This document shows, piece after piece, positions 34,121 through 43,017 of a stretch of 50,083 nt of DNA. The DNA is taken from NCBI GenBank assembly GCA_009786535.1, contig WQRX01000026.1:1-50083 (forward strand), given 5' to 3'. Below the pieces are notes generated by a model. The model had not been told where the DNA came from and did no database searches. It was given only the letters and a program-made list of their open reading frames with translations. A program made the position numbers and the translations under genes. Position 1 is the stretch's first letter; each line of letters opens with the position of its first letter. This DNA comes from Defluviitaleaceae bacterium. GTDB taxonomy: Bacteria; Bacillota; Clostridia; Lachnospirales; WQUN01.

Positions 34121-35403
34121 GCCGTAACAGGGGGATAAAACTTCACACTTTACCCAGTGGTTTGCGGGTTATCATGGAGGAAATTCCCCATGTGCGCTCG
34201 GTAAGTTTTGGTATTTGGGTGCGTACAGGTTCGCGCAACGAGAACGCGCAGCAGGGGGGCATATCGCATTTTCTTGAGCATATGCTCTTTAAAGGTACAG
34301 GAAAACGCACCGCATTTGAAATTGCCGACACCATGGACGCGATTGGCGGGCAGTTTAACGCCTTTACTTCGCAGGAGAATACGTGCTATTCCACCCGCAC
34401 GTTGGACACACATTTTGAAACGGCGCTGGAAGTGCTAACGGACATGTTTTTCAATTCAAAATTCGAGGAAGAGGACATTAATAAAGAGCGCAATGTAATT
34501 CTTGAAGAGATTAACATGATGGAAGATTCGCCCGACAGCCTTGTGGTGCAGTTGCTGCAGGAGCAAATTTTTCAAAAAAAGACGCTGGGTTTGTCGATTT
34601 TAGGCACGGCGGAAAGTATTGGGCGCTTCGAACGCAAGGATTTTATTGAATTTATGCAAGAAAAATATCGTCCCGACAATACCGTAGTTGCCGTGGCGGG
34701 TAATATCAACGAAATGGCGGTGCTGGAGAAAATCAGCACGGCTTTTTCTGTGTTTGAAAAACGTTGCAAGCCCAAGGCGGAAGCACCTGCGATTTACACC
34801 CCGGGTTTTAATCTGCGCGAGAAGGACATCGAACAGGTGCATTTGGCGATGGGCTTCCCGGGGATTGCCATGGGGAAGGACGAGTCTTGGTACGCTACGG
34901 CAGCCATGACCGCCATTTTCGGCGGTGGCATGAGTTCGCGTCTGTTTCAAAAGGTGCGTGAGGAGCGCGGGTTGGCGTATTCGGTGTATTCTTATAACAT
35001 CGCGTTCTCGGATACGGGCATTTTTGTGATTTATGCGGCGTTAAACCCTTCCCAGTTATACGACGCGTTGCAGCTAATCACCGAGGAAACGCGCCGCCTG
35101 TTTACCGAGCGTGTTACGCCCGCGCAGCTTGCCAAGGTGAAGGAGCAGTTAAAAAGCAATATGCTGCTTAGCCTTGAAAGCTCTATGTCGCGCATGGGCT
35201 CTATTGCCGTAACGCAATTGATGCTAAACCGCATCACCACGGCAGACGAAGTGGTGCAAAAAATCGACGCCGTCACCATGGAGCGCTTCTATGAGGTGTG
35301 CGAGAAGATTTTTATACCGCAGGAAGTAAGCCTTTCGCTGGTGGGCAAGGGGGTTGGGGATTTGGATGTGAAGAAATTGATTTCACGCACTAACGGGGGA
35401 TGA
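34117..35403 (+). CDS. M16-family zinc metallopeptidase
   Basis: A 428-residue pitrilysin-type peptidase, often called processing protease in pnp loci. The inverted zinc motif HxxEH is complete (His51, Glu54, His55 in SHFLEHMLFKGT), and a downstream Glu ligand is likely in NVILEEINMMED. The C-terminal half holds YSVYSYNIAFSDTGIFVIYA typical of the inactive domain. Start is TTG at 34117, overlapping the pnp TGA by 4 nt, with GGAGG in the pnp tail. Probably degrades peptides in the cytosol. Confidence 0.93.
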   Translation: MSRNRGIKLHTLPSGLRVIMEEIPHVRSVSFGIWVRTGSRNENAQQGGISHFLEHMLFKGTGKRTAFEIADTMDAIGGQFNAFTSQENTCYSTRTLDTHFETALEVLTDMFFNSKFEEEDINKERNVILEEINMMEDSPDSLVVQLLQEQIFQKKTLGLSILGTAESIGRFERKDFIEFMQEKYRPDNTVVAVAGNINEMAVLEKISTAFSVFEKRCKPKAEAPAIYTPGFNLREKDIEQVHLAMGFPGIAMGKDESWYATAAMTAIFGGGMSSRLFQKVREERGLAYSVYSYNIAFSDTGIFVIYAALNPSQLYDALQLITEETRRLFTERVTPAQLAKVKEQLKSNMLLSLESSMSRMGSIAVTQLMLNRITTADEVVQKIDAVTMERFYEVCEKIFIPQEVSLSLVGKGVGDLDVKKLISRTNGG

Positions 35404-35696
35404 CGCCTGTTGCGAATCCAGAGGATTCGCATTAGTCGGTGAAATGAGATTGACACCTACCGCTGGATGGTGGTTTTCGCTGCCATACATTGTCCGGTAT
35501 AAATACACGAAGCCGGGAGCAGTTCGGATAAAGGGATGAAATACGCCCTTTTGAAGCAGGAAGCGGAAGTATTTGCTACTCTAAAGGAAAGCAGAGAATC
35601 GGTCACTCCCTCATTAAGCCCGAAAAGCGCTAAGCGCTAAGAATAAACAGAACCCCGCCTTCCGATATTTGAAATTCAAATATCAGGAGGCTCGGC
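35404..35696 (+). other. Intergenic stretch with hairpins and a possible 34-codon ORF
   Basis: It begins with GCGAATCC-AGA-GGATTCGC (35412-35430), just after the M16 stop; no T-run follows, so it is a weak terminator at best. One frame is open from there to about 35535, and a short ORF starting MKYALLKQEAEVFATLKESR runs 35536-35640. Neither is recognised. A palindrome with arms GATATTTGAA and TTCAAATATC sits directly before the AGGAGG of the RNHCP gene. Could be a degraded gene or a structured leader. Confidence 0.45.
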
Positions 35697-35999
35697 GTGA
35701 GCAGAAGGACAGAAAACACAGGCTTTACATGTAAAAATTGTGATGCAGTTATTTTTCCTTTAACAAACGGAAGTTACCGTAACCATTGTCCGATTTGCCT
35801 ATATTCACTGCATATGGACAATAAAATAGGTGACAGAAAAAATAATTGTCATGGTTTAATGAAGCCGTATAAGATTCAATACAATGGAAAAAAGGGCTGG
35901 CAAATTGTGCATAAATGCAAAAGATGCGGTGCAAAAAAGTTAAATCGCATTGCACCGGATGATATGGATGCAGTAATTTCCTTCATGGGGAAGTACTGA
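35697..35999 (+). CDS. RNHCP-domain protein
   Basis: A 100-residue protein with the motif that names the family, [14 protein letters not shown], about residue 29-42. Paired CxxC motifs (CKNC near residue 13, CKRC near residue 81) suggest a zinc-binding fold. The start is GTG at 35697 with AGGAGG 6 nt upstream. Family function is not established; small zinc-binding proteins of this kind are presumed to bind nucleic acid. It lies between the rpsO-pnp-M16 group and dut. Confidence 0.88.
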   Translation: MSRRTENTGFTCKNCDAVIFPLTNGSYRNHCPICLYSLHMDNKIGDRKNNCHGLMKPYKIQYNGKKGWQIVHKCKRCGAKKLNRIAPDDMDAVISFMGKY

Positions 36000-36012
36000 A
36001 AGCGGGAATATT

Positions 36013-36459
36013 GTGAACACTAACTTTTTATGTAGGCGCACCGATGATGCGTTGGATTTTCCTTTACCCAAGCGACAAACGGAGTTGTCGGCGGGTATGG
36101 ATTTGTATGCAAATGTGCATGAAGATGTGGTGATTCAAAGAGGGGAGCGCAAGTTGATACCTACGGGGATTAGGCTTGCGCTTCCTTTTGGTTGCGAGGG
36201 GCAGGTGCGCCCGCGCAGTGGACTGGCGCTAAAGTATGGTGTTACGGTGTTAAATGCCCCGGGTACGGTGGACGCGGATTATCGCGGGGAAATTGGCGTG
36301 GTGCTGATAAACCACGGGGAAGGGGATTTTACCGTAGGGCGCGGGGATAGGATTGCACAATTGGTGATAATGCAGGTGGAAATGGGTGAACTAATGGAAG
36401 TGGATGAACTGCCCGACAGCACACGCGGCGCGGGTGGGTACGGAAGTACAGGGGTGTAG
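36013..36459 (+). CDS. dut: dUTP diphosphatase
   Basis: A 148-residue trimeric dUTPase that hydrolyses dUTP to dUMP and keeps uracil out of DNA. All five motifs are visible: [35 protein letters not shown] (Asp and Tyr of the active site), GDRIAQLVI and the C-terminal [10 protein letters not shown]. Normal length. Starts at a GTG after AAAGCGGG. One nt separates its stop from the CPBP gene. Confidence 0.96.
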   Translation: MNTNFLCRRTDDALDFPLPKRQTELSAGMDLYANVHEDVVIQRGERKLIPTGIRLALPFGCEGQVRPRSGLALKYGVTVLNAPGTVDADYRGEIGVVLINHGEGDFTVGRGDRIAQLVIMQVEMGELMEVDELPDSTRGAGGYGSTGV

Positions 36460-36460
36460 T

Positions 36461-37138
36461 ATGAAGGACAAGTACATATGGGGCATTACAATTATATCGT
36501 TGGTGGCGTGTTTGTTGCACGCGGCTTTTTTATTTACGCCCTTTAATAATTATTTGTACAGCTCACTTTTTAAGGTGCTTTTGTTTGTTTCTGTGCCGTT
36601 GCTGTACTATCGCTTTGTAATGCGTGAAAAATTTACAGGCATAATATTTGTTAAGGGCGACGGGCGTAATATTCGGCTTGCTATTTTATTGGGGATAGGC
36701 GTGTTTTTGTTTATTTGGGGCGTGTATTGGGTAATACAGCCTTGGATGGACAGCCAAATGATTGCCGACGCGCTGGAAGCCAACGGCATTACCCGCTACA
36801 ATTTCCATTGGGTCTTTGTGTATATTGTGGTGATTAATGCTACGCTGGAGCAAATATTTTTCCGCGGATTTATTTTTATTACCCTGTATAAGCGGGGCTT
36901 TGTAAGGTACGCCCATGGGTATTCTGCGTTACTATTTTCGCTGTACCATGTGCCGATAATTTGGGGCGGGGTTTTGGCGGGGATTATGCTGCTTAGCGTT
37001 GTGGGGCTGGTGGCGGCGGGGTTAATTTTCAACTTCCTAGCCGTAAAATGCAAAAATCTTGCGGGCAGTATTATCGTACATGTGAGTGCCAATTTTGCGT
37101 TAAATACCATTGTTTTGTATAATCTGCACTTTGTGTGA
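36461..37138 (+). CDS. CPBP-family intramembrane protease
   Basis: A 225-residue membrane protein with about eight spans. CPBP motifs are present with a change: motif 1 is LEQIFFRG, where the usual EExxxR has Gln in the second position. Motif 2 is FSLYH and motif 3 is HVSAN. The family includes Rce1-like prenyl proteases and bacteriocin-immunity proteins. The start at 36461 lies 1 nt after dut. It converges on the SH3 gene with 6 nt between the stops. Confidence 0.85.
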   Translation: MKDKYIWGITIISLVACLLHAAFLFTPFNNYLYSSLFKVLLFVSVPLLYYRFVMREKFTGIIFVKGDGRNIRLAILLGIGVFLFIWGVYWVIQPWMDSQMIADALEANGITRYNFHWVFVYIVVINATLEQIFFRGFIFITLYKRGFVRYAHGYSALLFSLYHVPIIWGGVLAGIMLLSVVGLVAAGLIFNFLAVKCKNLAGSIIVHVSANFALNTIVLYNLHFV

Positions 37139-37144
37139 GAAAGA

Positions 37145-37966
37145 TTACCTCCGAGAAAGAAAACCCGCGAAAATCCAGCCTGTACCGCGTGGGGTTTCGA
37201 TTTGCACAAACCTTCCGTGGTAGTCTAGTATTTCAAATGTTTCGCCGCGGCGTACGAAGGTGAGGGTATCGTAGTTATTGCTTGGTCCTGTACGTACGTG
37301 TAAGGCGTATGCGAAGACAATTGTTTGGCGTGAGCCGATAGGAAACGTATTGCGGGTAATATGGTGGTTGGGTAATTGGGCGTTTGATGGCGTTGTAATA
37401 ATTTCCAGCGTTTCATTCCAATTATCCCAGCCGTCAAAATCCACTAAATAAAAATCAAGCCAATAGGATAATTCGTATACTGAGAAATAATAGCCGTCAA
37501 TGTCGCGTACGGCGCGTAGGGAAAGGGTAAATGCGGGATACGCTTCGCCGTCAAAACCCAGCGTGACAATAGGATACGGGTTGCCGACAAAACCGCGCGT
37601 ACCATGTGCCTCACTAAGAAGCCCATATGAACCAAAAGTGGCGGCACGTGGGAGTATTGGGCGCATCTCCTCACCCGTTATTGTATAGGGTGCGCCACGT
37701 TTAATCCATACATCCCAAATGCCGTTTTCGGGGGGTGCAACAATGTCAAATTGAGAGATTGTCCCATTTAACATATACGCAATGTCCATTAAACGTAGCG
37801 CCGGAAGTGCCACTGTCGAATCCCCACGGTAGCCGTATACATCAAAACGCAAACCGTTTACATAGTACGGGATAACCATAGAATGAAAGCCAGTTGTGGC
37901 AAACACAGGCATAGTCGCGAAAATAATCGCCAAAACTGCGACAAGTAACAAAAAAATTTTTCTCAT
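37145..37966 (-). CDS. Secreted SH3-domain protein
   Basis: A 273-residue protein. The N terminus (MRKIFLLLVAVLAIIFATMP, then VFATTG) is a signal peptide with likely cleavage after VFA. The central part is beta-rich and resembles stalk/copper-amine-oxidase-like modules of Firmicutes wall proteins. The C-terminal ~60 residues are an SH3b domain: LHVRTGPSNNYDTLTFVRRG, ending GRFVQIETPRGTGWIFAGFL. It probably binds the cell wall. Transcribed divergently from the response regulator, with 84 nt between starts. Confidence 0.85.
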   Translation of the reverse strand: MRKIFLLLVAVLAIIFATMPVFATTGFHSMVIPYYVNGLRFDVYGYRGDSTVALPALRLMDIAYMLNGTISQFDIVAPPENGIWDVWIKRGAPYTITGEEMRPILPRAATFGSYGLLSEAHGTRGFVGNPYPIVTLGFDGEAYPAFTLSLRAVRDIDGYYFSVYELSYWLDFYLVDFDGWDNWNETLEIITTPSNAQLPNHHITRNTFPIGSRQTIVFAYALHVRTGPSNNYDTLTFVRRGETFEILDYHGRFVQIETPRGTGWIFAGFLSRR

Positions 37967-38004
37967 TATACACCTCCAAGGGCATTATACGTGTATTCCA
38001 ACGG

Positions 38005-38034
38005 TTGTACACTATTTTTGCAATATGGTATAGT
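38005..38034 (+). promoter_or_regulatory. Likely promoter of the response-regulator operon
   Basis: TTGTAC (38005-38010) and TATAGT (38029-38034) with an 18-nt spacer. Expected transcription start lies near 38041. Confidence 0.5.
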
Positions 38035-38050
38035 TTGCGCGGTGATTTTA

Positions 38051-38737
38051 TTGCGCATTTTATTAATCGAAGATGACCCCATCGTTGCGTCGGGTTTGGT
38101 ATATGCCCTTGAAAACGAGGGCTTTTTTGTTAGCCATGCGCGGGGTGTAGTACAAGCGCGGGAGGCGATGGCTTCTGCCGATATATTTGACCTTGCGATT
38201 ATTGATATTGGACTGCCCGACGGCACGGGTTTTGCGCTGGTAGAGGCATTGAAAGCGGCAGATACGTCGTTGTTATTCCTTTCTGCGGTGGATGAAGAAG
38301 GAAGTATTGTGCGAGCCTTTGAAGGCGGTGCGCAGGATTATATTACCAAGCCCTTTCGGCTGGGGGAGCTGATGGCGCGGGTAAAGGCGGTGCTTCGGCG
38401 GCGGGCAGGGGCAGGGGATGTGCTGAAATTGGGCAATGTTTCGATACATGTGAGCGAAGGAAAAGCCTTTAAATTGGAGGTTGGTGACAAACCAACCGAT
38501 TTTCCCATAGATTTAACCGCGTTGGAATATCGTTTACTGGTGGTTTTTGCTACCCACAAAGGGCAGCTGCTTTCGCGGGGGCAAATTTTGAATTTAATAT
38601 GGGATTCGGAAGGCGTTTTCGTAGAAGACAATACGCTTACTGTGTACGTGAAGCGCCTGCGCGAGAAGCTGGGGACGGCGGCGTATATCGAAACCGTGCG
38701 CGGTGCGGGCTATCGTGCAAATGCGGGGGGTGTGTAG
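38051..38737 (+). CDS. OmpR/PhoB-family response regulator
   Basis: Receiver domain: MRILLIEDDPIVASGLVYAL, phosphoacceptor Asp in DLAIIDIGLPDGTG, and conserved Lys in DYITKPFRLGELMARV. Winged-helix domain: FPIDLTALEYRLLVVFATHK, ILNLIWDSEGVFVEDNTLTV and YVKRLREKLG, ending with YIETVRGAGYR. The start may be TTG at 38051 (with GGTGAT upstream) or GTG at 38042, which would lie on the expected transcription start. It probably controls the ABC transporter downstream. Two nt separate it from the kinase gene. Confidence 0.93.
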   Translation: MRILLIEDDPIVASGLVYALENEGFFVSHARGVVQAREAMASADIFDLAIIDIGLPDGTGFALVEALKAADTSLLFLSAVDEEGSIVRAFEGGAQDYITKPFRLGELMARVKAVLRRRAGAGDVLKLGNVSIHVSEGKAFKLEVGDKPTDFPIDLTALEYRLLVVFATHKGQLLSRGQILNLIWDSEGVFVEDNTLTVYVKRLREKLGTAAYIETVRGAGYRANAGGV

Positions 38738-38739
38738 CC

Positions 38740-39600
38740 ATGCCATGGATACGGCGCGGCGAATTGGAGCGGCTTTCCGCAGATATTCGGCGTATTATTG
38801 ACGGGCAAGCCCCAGATTTGCGGGACAATCTGGAGGGGCAGCTATCCATCCTTAAAAACGACATACACACCTTGGCGGGGAAGCTGAAGGAGGAATCTGC
38901 CAATTTGGCGCGGGAAAAAGCGGCAATGGCGGACACCTTGGCGGATATTTCCCACCAGCTAAAGACCCCCCTCACCGCCATGATGGTGATGGCAGATTTG
39001 CTGGAAACCGCGCCCCCGGAACGCGCGGCAGGGTTTATCCACAACCTAAAGAAGGGGCTGGTACAAACGGGCTGGCTGGCGAATGCCTTGTTAAAAATGG
39101 CGAAGCTGGAGTCTGGCAGTGTGGTGTTTTCCCCTGGGGAAATAACGGCAGGGGCGCTGGCAGATGCGGCGCTACAGCCCTTGCAAATTCTGCTGGACAT
39201 TAAGGGACAGCGCGTAGAATGGCAAAGTGGGAGCGCTCCCACATCAAAGGATGCGCCTTGGGAAACCCGCCTGTACTGCGATAAAAACTGGACGGCGGAA
39301 GCCCTCACCAACATCATCAAAAACGCATCGGAGCATTCCCCCGAAAACAGTGTAATTACCCTAAGCGCGGGGGAAAATCCCCTGTGCCGTTGGGTTTCCG
39401 TAGCCGATGCGGGGGCGGGTATTCCGCAGGAAATGATGCGGGGGTTGTTTCAACGCTTCGGCGGGGGAAGGGACGGGGATAAGCAGGGGCATGGCATAGG
39501 CTTACCCCTGGCAATGGCGATTCTTCGCGGGCAAAATGGGGACATTTCGGTAGAAAACCGCAACGGCGCAGGCGCGGTTTTTATGTTAAAATTCTACTAG
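38740..39600 (+). CDS. Soluble sensor histidine kinase
   Basis: A 286-residue kinase. H box DISHQLKTPLTAMM (phosphoacceptor His), N box LTNIIKNASEHS, G1 box VADAGAGIP and G2 box GHGIGLPLA. The N-terminal ~60 residues (GELERLSADIRRIIDGQAPD, LEGQLSILKNDIHTLAGKLK) match the segment that follows the membrane spans in kinases of BceS-type loci, but no membrane span is present. It may be cytosolic, relying on the transporter for sensing. Start ATG at 38740 directly after the response regulator. Confidence 0.9.
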   Translation: MPWIRRGELERLSADIRRIIDGQAPDLRDNLEGQLSILKNDIHTLAGKLKEESANLAREKAAMADTLADISHQLKTPLTAMMVMADLLETAPPERAAGFIHNLKKGLVQTGWLANALLKMAKLESGSVVFSPGEITAGALADAALQPLQILLDIKGQRVEWQSGSAPTSKDAPWETRLYCDKNWTAEALTNIIKNASEHSPENSVITLSAGENPLCRWVSVADAGAGIPQEMMRGLFQRFGGGRDGDKQGHGIGLPLAMAILRGQNGDISVENRNGAGAVFMLKFY

Positions 39601-39616
39601 CCCATACGAAGGAGTT

Positions 39617-40249
39617 ATGCCTTTGCATATTTACGAAAAATACCGCGCCCATCCCGAAATTAACCGAATTTTGGATGCGGTAAACCAAGTGAACGCGGAT
39701 ATTTTTTCGGCGTGCCATGGGCAATTTCATGCCGCCTTTGTGGTGGAAAAAACGGCACACATTTTAACTTTGCTATCCTACAGCGCCCGTGTGGTTGAAC
39801 TGGGAAAAATCGCCGCGTTATTGCACGACATCGGCAACATCGCAGGCAGAAAAAAGCACCCCCGCAAGGGCGCGGCGTTGGCGGCTGTTTTCTTAGAGGA
39901 CGAAACCGAACTTTCCCCCGAGGAAAAAACCATCATCATACAAGCCATCGAGGACCATTCGAAGGGCAAAAATATACAAAGCGCCGTAGGCGCGGCGCTA
40001 CTCATTGCGGACAAAATAGATATTTCCCGTGAACGCGTCCTGCCGCGCCCCAACTTGGATAGCTGGCATAAAAATCTACTGGAAATTAAGATGGCCGATG
40101 TAACAATCGTTGGTAAAACCATGAAAATTCATTACACCACCACGCGCGCCTTCTCGCGGGAACTGCTGGAAAGCGACTACGAAAAAGGCTTTCGCCTGCC
40201 CCGCAAAGCGGCGGCGTTTTTGGGGTATGGGTGTGAATTTATTTCTTAG
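39617..40249 (+). CDS. HD-domain phosphohydrolase
   Basis: A 210-residue metal-dependent hydrolase. The central HD pair lies in LGKIAALLHDIGNIAGRKKH, with a first His in ACHGQFHAAF and a later acidic residue in ALLIADKIDISRERVL. Substrate (nucleotide or cyclic dinucleotide) unknown. AAGGAG ends only 2 nt before the ATG at 39617, so a TTG two codons later (39623) may be used. It is unusual to find it between a sensor kinase and its ABC transporter, 16 nt after the kinase stop. Confidence 0.85.
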   Translation: MPLHIYEKYRAHPEINRILDAVNQVNADIFSACHGQFHAAFVVEKTAHILTLLSYSARVVELGKIAALLHDIGNIAGRKKHPRKGAALAAVFLEDETELSPEEKTIIIQAIEDHSKGKNIQSAVGAALLIADKIDISRERVLPRPNLDSWHKNLLEIKMADVTIVGKTMKIHYTTTRAFSRELLESDYEKGFRLPRKAAAFLGYGCEFIS

Positions 40250-40322
40250 TCACCCTACAGTCACATTCCCTCTGTACACTCCCTACATAACCGCGTTAGC
40301 GGCTGTGAAGGGGGTATTTTTT

Positions 40323-41006
40323 ATGAACATTTTACGTGTAGAGAACCTTACAAAAACCTACGGAAAGGGCGATGCGGAGGTAATTGCCCTTGGCGGCATA
40401 TCCTTCGAAGTGGAGAAGGGCAGTTTTGTTGCCGTAGTGGGGGCGTCGGGCAGTGGGAAGTCTACCTTGCTTCATTTGTTGGGCGGGGTAGACCGCCCCA
40501 CCTCGGGGGCGGTGCATGTTGACGGACAGGAGCTTTTCGCCATGAACGAGTCCGAGCTTGCTATTTTCCGCCGCCGCAATTTGGGCATTGTATACCAGTT
40601 TTACAACCTTGTGCCCACCCTCACTGCCGAGGAAAACATCATGCTTCCCTACCTGCTGGACGGGCGCAAGCCCGACGGCGCTATGCTGGCGGAATTACTG
40701 GAAACCATTGGCCTAACCCCCCGTGCAAAGCATTTGCCCAGCGAATTATCGGGCGGGCAGCAACAACGGGTAAGCATTGCGCGGGCGCTGATTAATAGCC
40801 CCGCCGTTATTTTGGCAGACGAGCCTACGGGAAATTTGGACAGCAAATCCAGCCGCGAGGTCATTGACCTGCTAAAATTCGCCAACAAGCGCTACAGCCA
40901 AACACTGCTTCTCATTACCCATGACGAAGGGATTGCCTTGCAAGCGGACAGAATCATCACCCTTAGCGACGGGCAAATTACCCGCGACGAGGGGGTAAAG
41001 TTATGA
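40323..41006 (+). CDS. ABC transporter ATP-binding protein (MacB/BceA-like)
   Basis: A 227-residue ATPase. Walker A GASGSGKSTLLHLLGGVDRP, Q-loop region VYQFYNLVPTLTAEENIMLP, signature LSGGQQQRVSIARAL and Walker B VILADEPTGNLDSKSS. The ATG at 40323 follows GAAGGGGG. The TGA overlaps the permease ATG by 4 nt. This class partners with FtsX-type permeases in peptide-antibiotic sensing and detoxification, or in lipoprotein and cell-division functions. The adjacent two-component genes favour an antimicrobial-peptide response. Confidence 0.95.
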   Translation: MNILRVENLTKTYGKGDAEVIALGGISFEVEKGSFVAVVGASGSGKSTLLHLLGGVDRPTSGAVHVDGQELFAMNESELAIFRRRNLGIVYQFYNLVPTLTAEENIMLPYLLDGRKPDGAMLAELLETIGLTPRAKHLPSELSGGQQQRVSIARALINSPAVILADEPTGNLDSKSSREVIDLLKFANKRYSQTLLLITHDEGIALQADRIITLSDGQITRDEGVKL

Positions 41007-42955
41007 ACCTCGCCGCCAAGCTTGCCTACGCCCAGCTAATAACCCACCGCCGCCGCACCCTATGGACCATCCTCGGCATTGTCCTTTCCGTGTCCATGCT
41101 TACCGCCGTATTCGGCTTCGCCTTCAGCGGCTTTGAGGCATTCTACGAATTATCGGGCGGGCAGTTCCGCGCCGCCTATTACACCATGTTTATGACATTG
41201 GCGGGGATGTTGAGCCTTATCATCTTCACCGCCAGCGTAATTGTAATGAGCAACGCCTTCCGCGTAAGCGCCGCCCAGCGAATGCAACAATTTGGAATAC
41301 TTAAAAGCGTAGGCGCAACCAAAAGGCAAATCACCCGCACCGTGCTGTACGAAGGTTTTTTTCTTACCGTGGTTGCTTTACCCATTGGGGTAATACTGGG
41401 GTTGGCGGTACAATATGTAGGGCTATACATCGCCAATATATTGTTGCAAGACATTAATCGGCTGGATGATATTGTGGAGATTGGCTTTGTTGTGGCGTGG
41501 CAGGCGATAATTATTTCCGTGTTGCTGGGCTTTTTTACGGTGCTGGTTTCCGCTTGGTTGCCCGCGCGGAAGGCGGCGCAGCTCCCCGCAATAGACGCGA
41601 TTCGCCTACAGGGGGAAACGAAAATAAAAAATGCCCGCCCCCGCAAGCACCTGCTGGTACAAAAATTATTCGGCTTCGAGGGGGCGTTGGCGGCAAAATC
41701 CCTACGCCGCGACCGCAGAAATTTCCGCGCCACGGTGGTTTCCCTTTCCATCAGCATTTTCCTTTTCCTGGCGGCAAGCAGCTTTGGGGCCCACCTTGCC
41801 CACGCGGGGCAGCTTGTTATCAACCCCGTGGACGCGGACATTATCATAGAATGGCACAGCAACATGGGCTCAGTGAGAGAAAATGACGACACAACGCGCA
41901 TAGAATTTACCCCGCTAGACCTCGCTTATGCAGAGCAAATTACCGCCCGTATGCGTGCCGTAGAAGGGGTAAGCGTAGTGGCGGCAGGTTCAACGGGCAG
42001 TGTAAACCTCATCACGGGTGGGAGCGTTCCCGCCGCCTATTTAAACGCGCCTTTCCGTGATTATGTAGACCCAGACCATACCCAAGACGCGGTAGGTTTA
42101 CGCATTTTCCTAGTCGCCCCTGATGCGCAAACCTACGCCGAGCTAGCACGTGCGGCGGGGGTGCCCCATGGCTCAAATATCCTCGTCAACTTCCGCCGCA
42201 TACAGGTAGACGAACGCTGGACGGAGTTTATCCCCATCAATTTTAATTACCAGACCCTGTCCATCGTCGAGTGGGACGATGTGCTGGAAGTCCCCTTACA
42301 TGGGCAACTGCGGGGCGACCAAGTGCCCAACACCGTGCTTGCTACGGGACACAACTCGCTGGTTATTATCGTCCCTTACGTGCAGGCGAAAACCTACCAT
42401 TGGTACATCCTTGCCGATGCCCCCATAGACGTACAAGCCCAGCTAACGGACATTGTCCTTGATTTTTTCCCATTGGAATTTTTGACGGAAAATAACATTC
42501 GCCTTAGCACAATGAATATCGCCGCCAACAACCTAGCCGACCGTGCGTTAATGCGCCTACTCATGGTATTCATCTACGGCTTCGTAGGAATGCTCACCCT
42601 TGTGGGCTTAACCAACGTAATAAGCACCCTGTCCACCAACATACGTGCGCGGCGGCGGGAGTTTGCCGTCCTACAAAGCGTAGGCATGACCCACGGCGGG
42701 CTAAACCGAATGCTTAACCTGGAAAGTATCCTGTGCTCGATAAAATCCCTTGCCGTGGGGTTGCCTTTGGGGCTGGGTGCTTCCTATGCCATTTACCGCG
42801 CCTTCACCATAACGGTAGATTTTCCCTACATTTTCCCCTTATGGGAAGTGCTGGCGTGCATTGGGGTGGTTTTCATTATCACCTGGGTGACCATGCGCTT
42901 CGCCGCGGCGAGGTTGCGCGGCGGGAGTATGGTTGAGGGGATTCGCGGTTGCTAA
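41003..42955 (+). CDS. FtsX-family ABC transporter permease
   Basis: A 650-residue membrane protein. Two FtsX-type blocks of four spans are seen: around residues 20-200 (ILKSVGATKRQITRTVLYEG) and at the C-terminal end (FAVLQSVGMTHGGLNRMLNL, VGLPLGLGASYAIYRA). An extracellular region of about 270 residues lies between them. That arrangement fits the larger FtsX-type permeases; BceB-type permeases usually have 10 spans. Coupled to the ATPase gene by ATGA. Confidence 0.93.
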   Translation: MNLAAKLAYAQLITHRRRTLWTILGIVLSVSMLTAVFGFAFSGFEAFYELSGGQFRAAYYTMFMTLAGMLSLIIFTASVIVMSNAFRVSAAQRMQQFGILKSVGATKRQITRTVLYEGFFLTVVALPIGVILGLAVQYVGLYIANILLQDINRLDDIVEIGFVVAWQAIIISVLLGFFTVLVSAWLPARKAAQLPAIDAIRLQGETKIKNARPRKHLLVQKLFGFEGALAAKSLRRDRRNFRATVVSLSISIFLFLAASSFGAHLAHAGQLVINPVDADIIIEWHSNMGSVRENDDTTRIEFTPLDLAYAEQITARMRAVEGVSVVAAGSTGSVNLITGGSVPAAYLNAPFRDYVDPDHTQDAVGLRIFLVAPDAQTYAELARAAGVPHGSNILVNFRRIQVDERWTEFIPINFNYQTLSIVEWDDVLEVPLHGQLRGDQVPNTVLATGHNSLVIIVPYVQAKTYHWYILADAPIDVQAQLTDIVLDFFPLEFLTENNIRLSTMNIAANNLADRALMRLLMVFIYGFVGMLTLVGLTNVISTLSTNIRARRREFAVLQSVGMTHGGLNRMLNLESILCSIKSLAVGLPLGLGASYAIYRAFTITVDFPYIFPLWEVLACIGVVFIITWVTMRFAAARLRGGSMVEGIRGC

Positions 42956-43017
42956 GGTCAAAAGATTAAAACCGTGGGGGCTGCGCGCCCCACACCCCGC
43001 GCAAGGGGGTGCCCCCT
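42956..43017 (+). repeat. Post-stop repeat, copy D
   Basis: Directly after the permease stop: GGTCAAAAGATTAAA (42956-42970), then a GTGGGG...GCCCCAC hairpin (42974-42993) and AGGGGG-TG-CCCCCT (43004-43017). Same layout as copy A at 12260. Confidence 0.8.

Noticed and set aside
35404..35696. T-box or other known riboswitch before the RNHCP gene
   Set aside because: No T-box sequence or other known riboswitch core was found.
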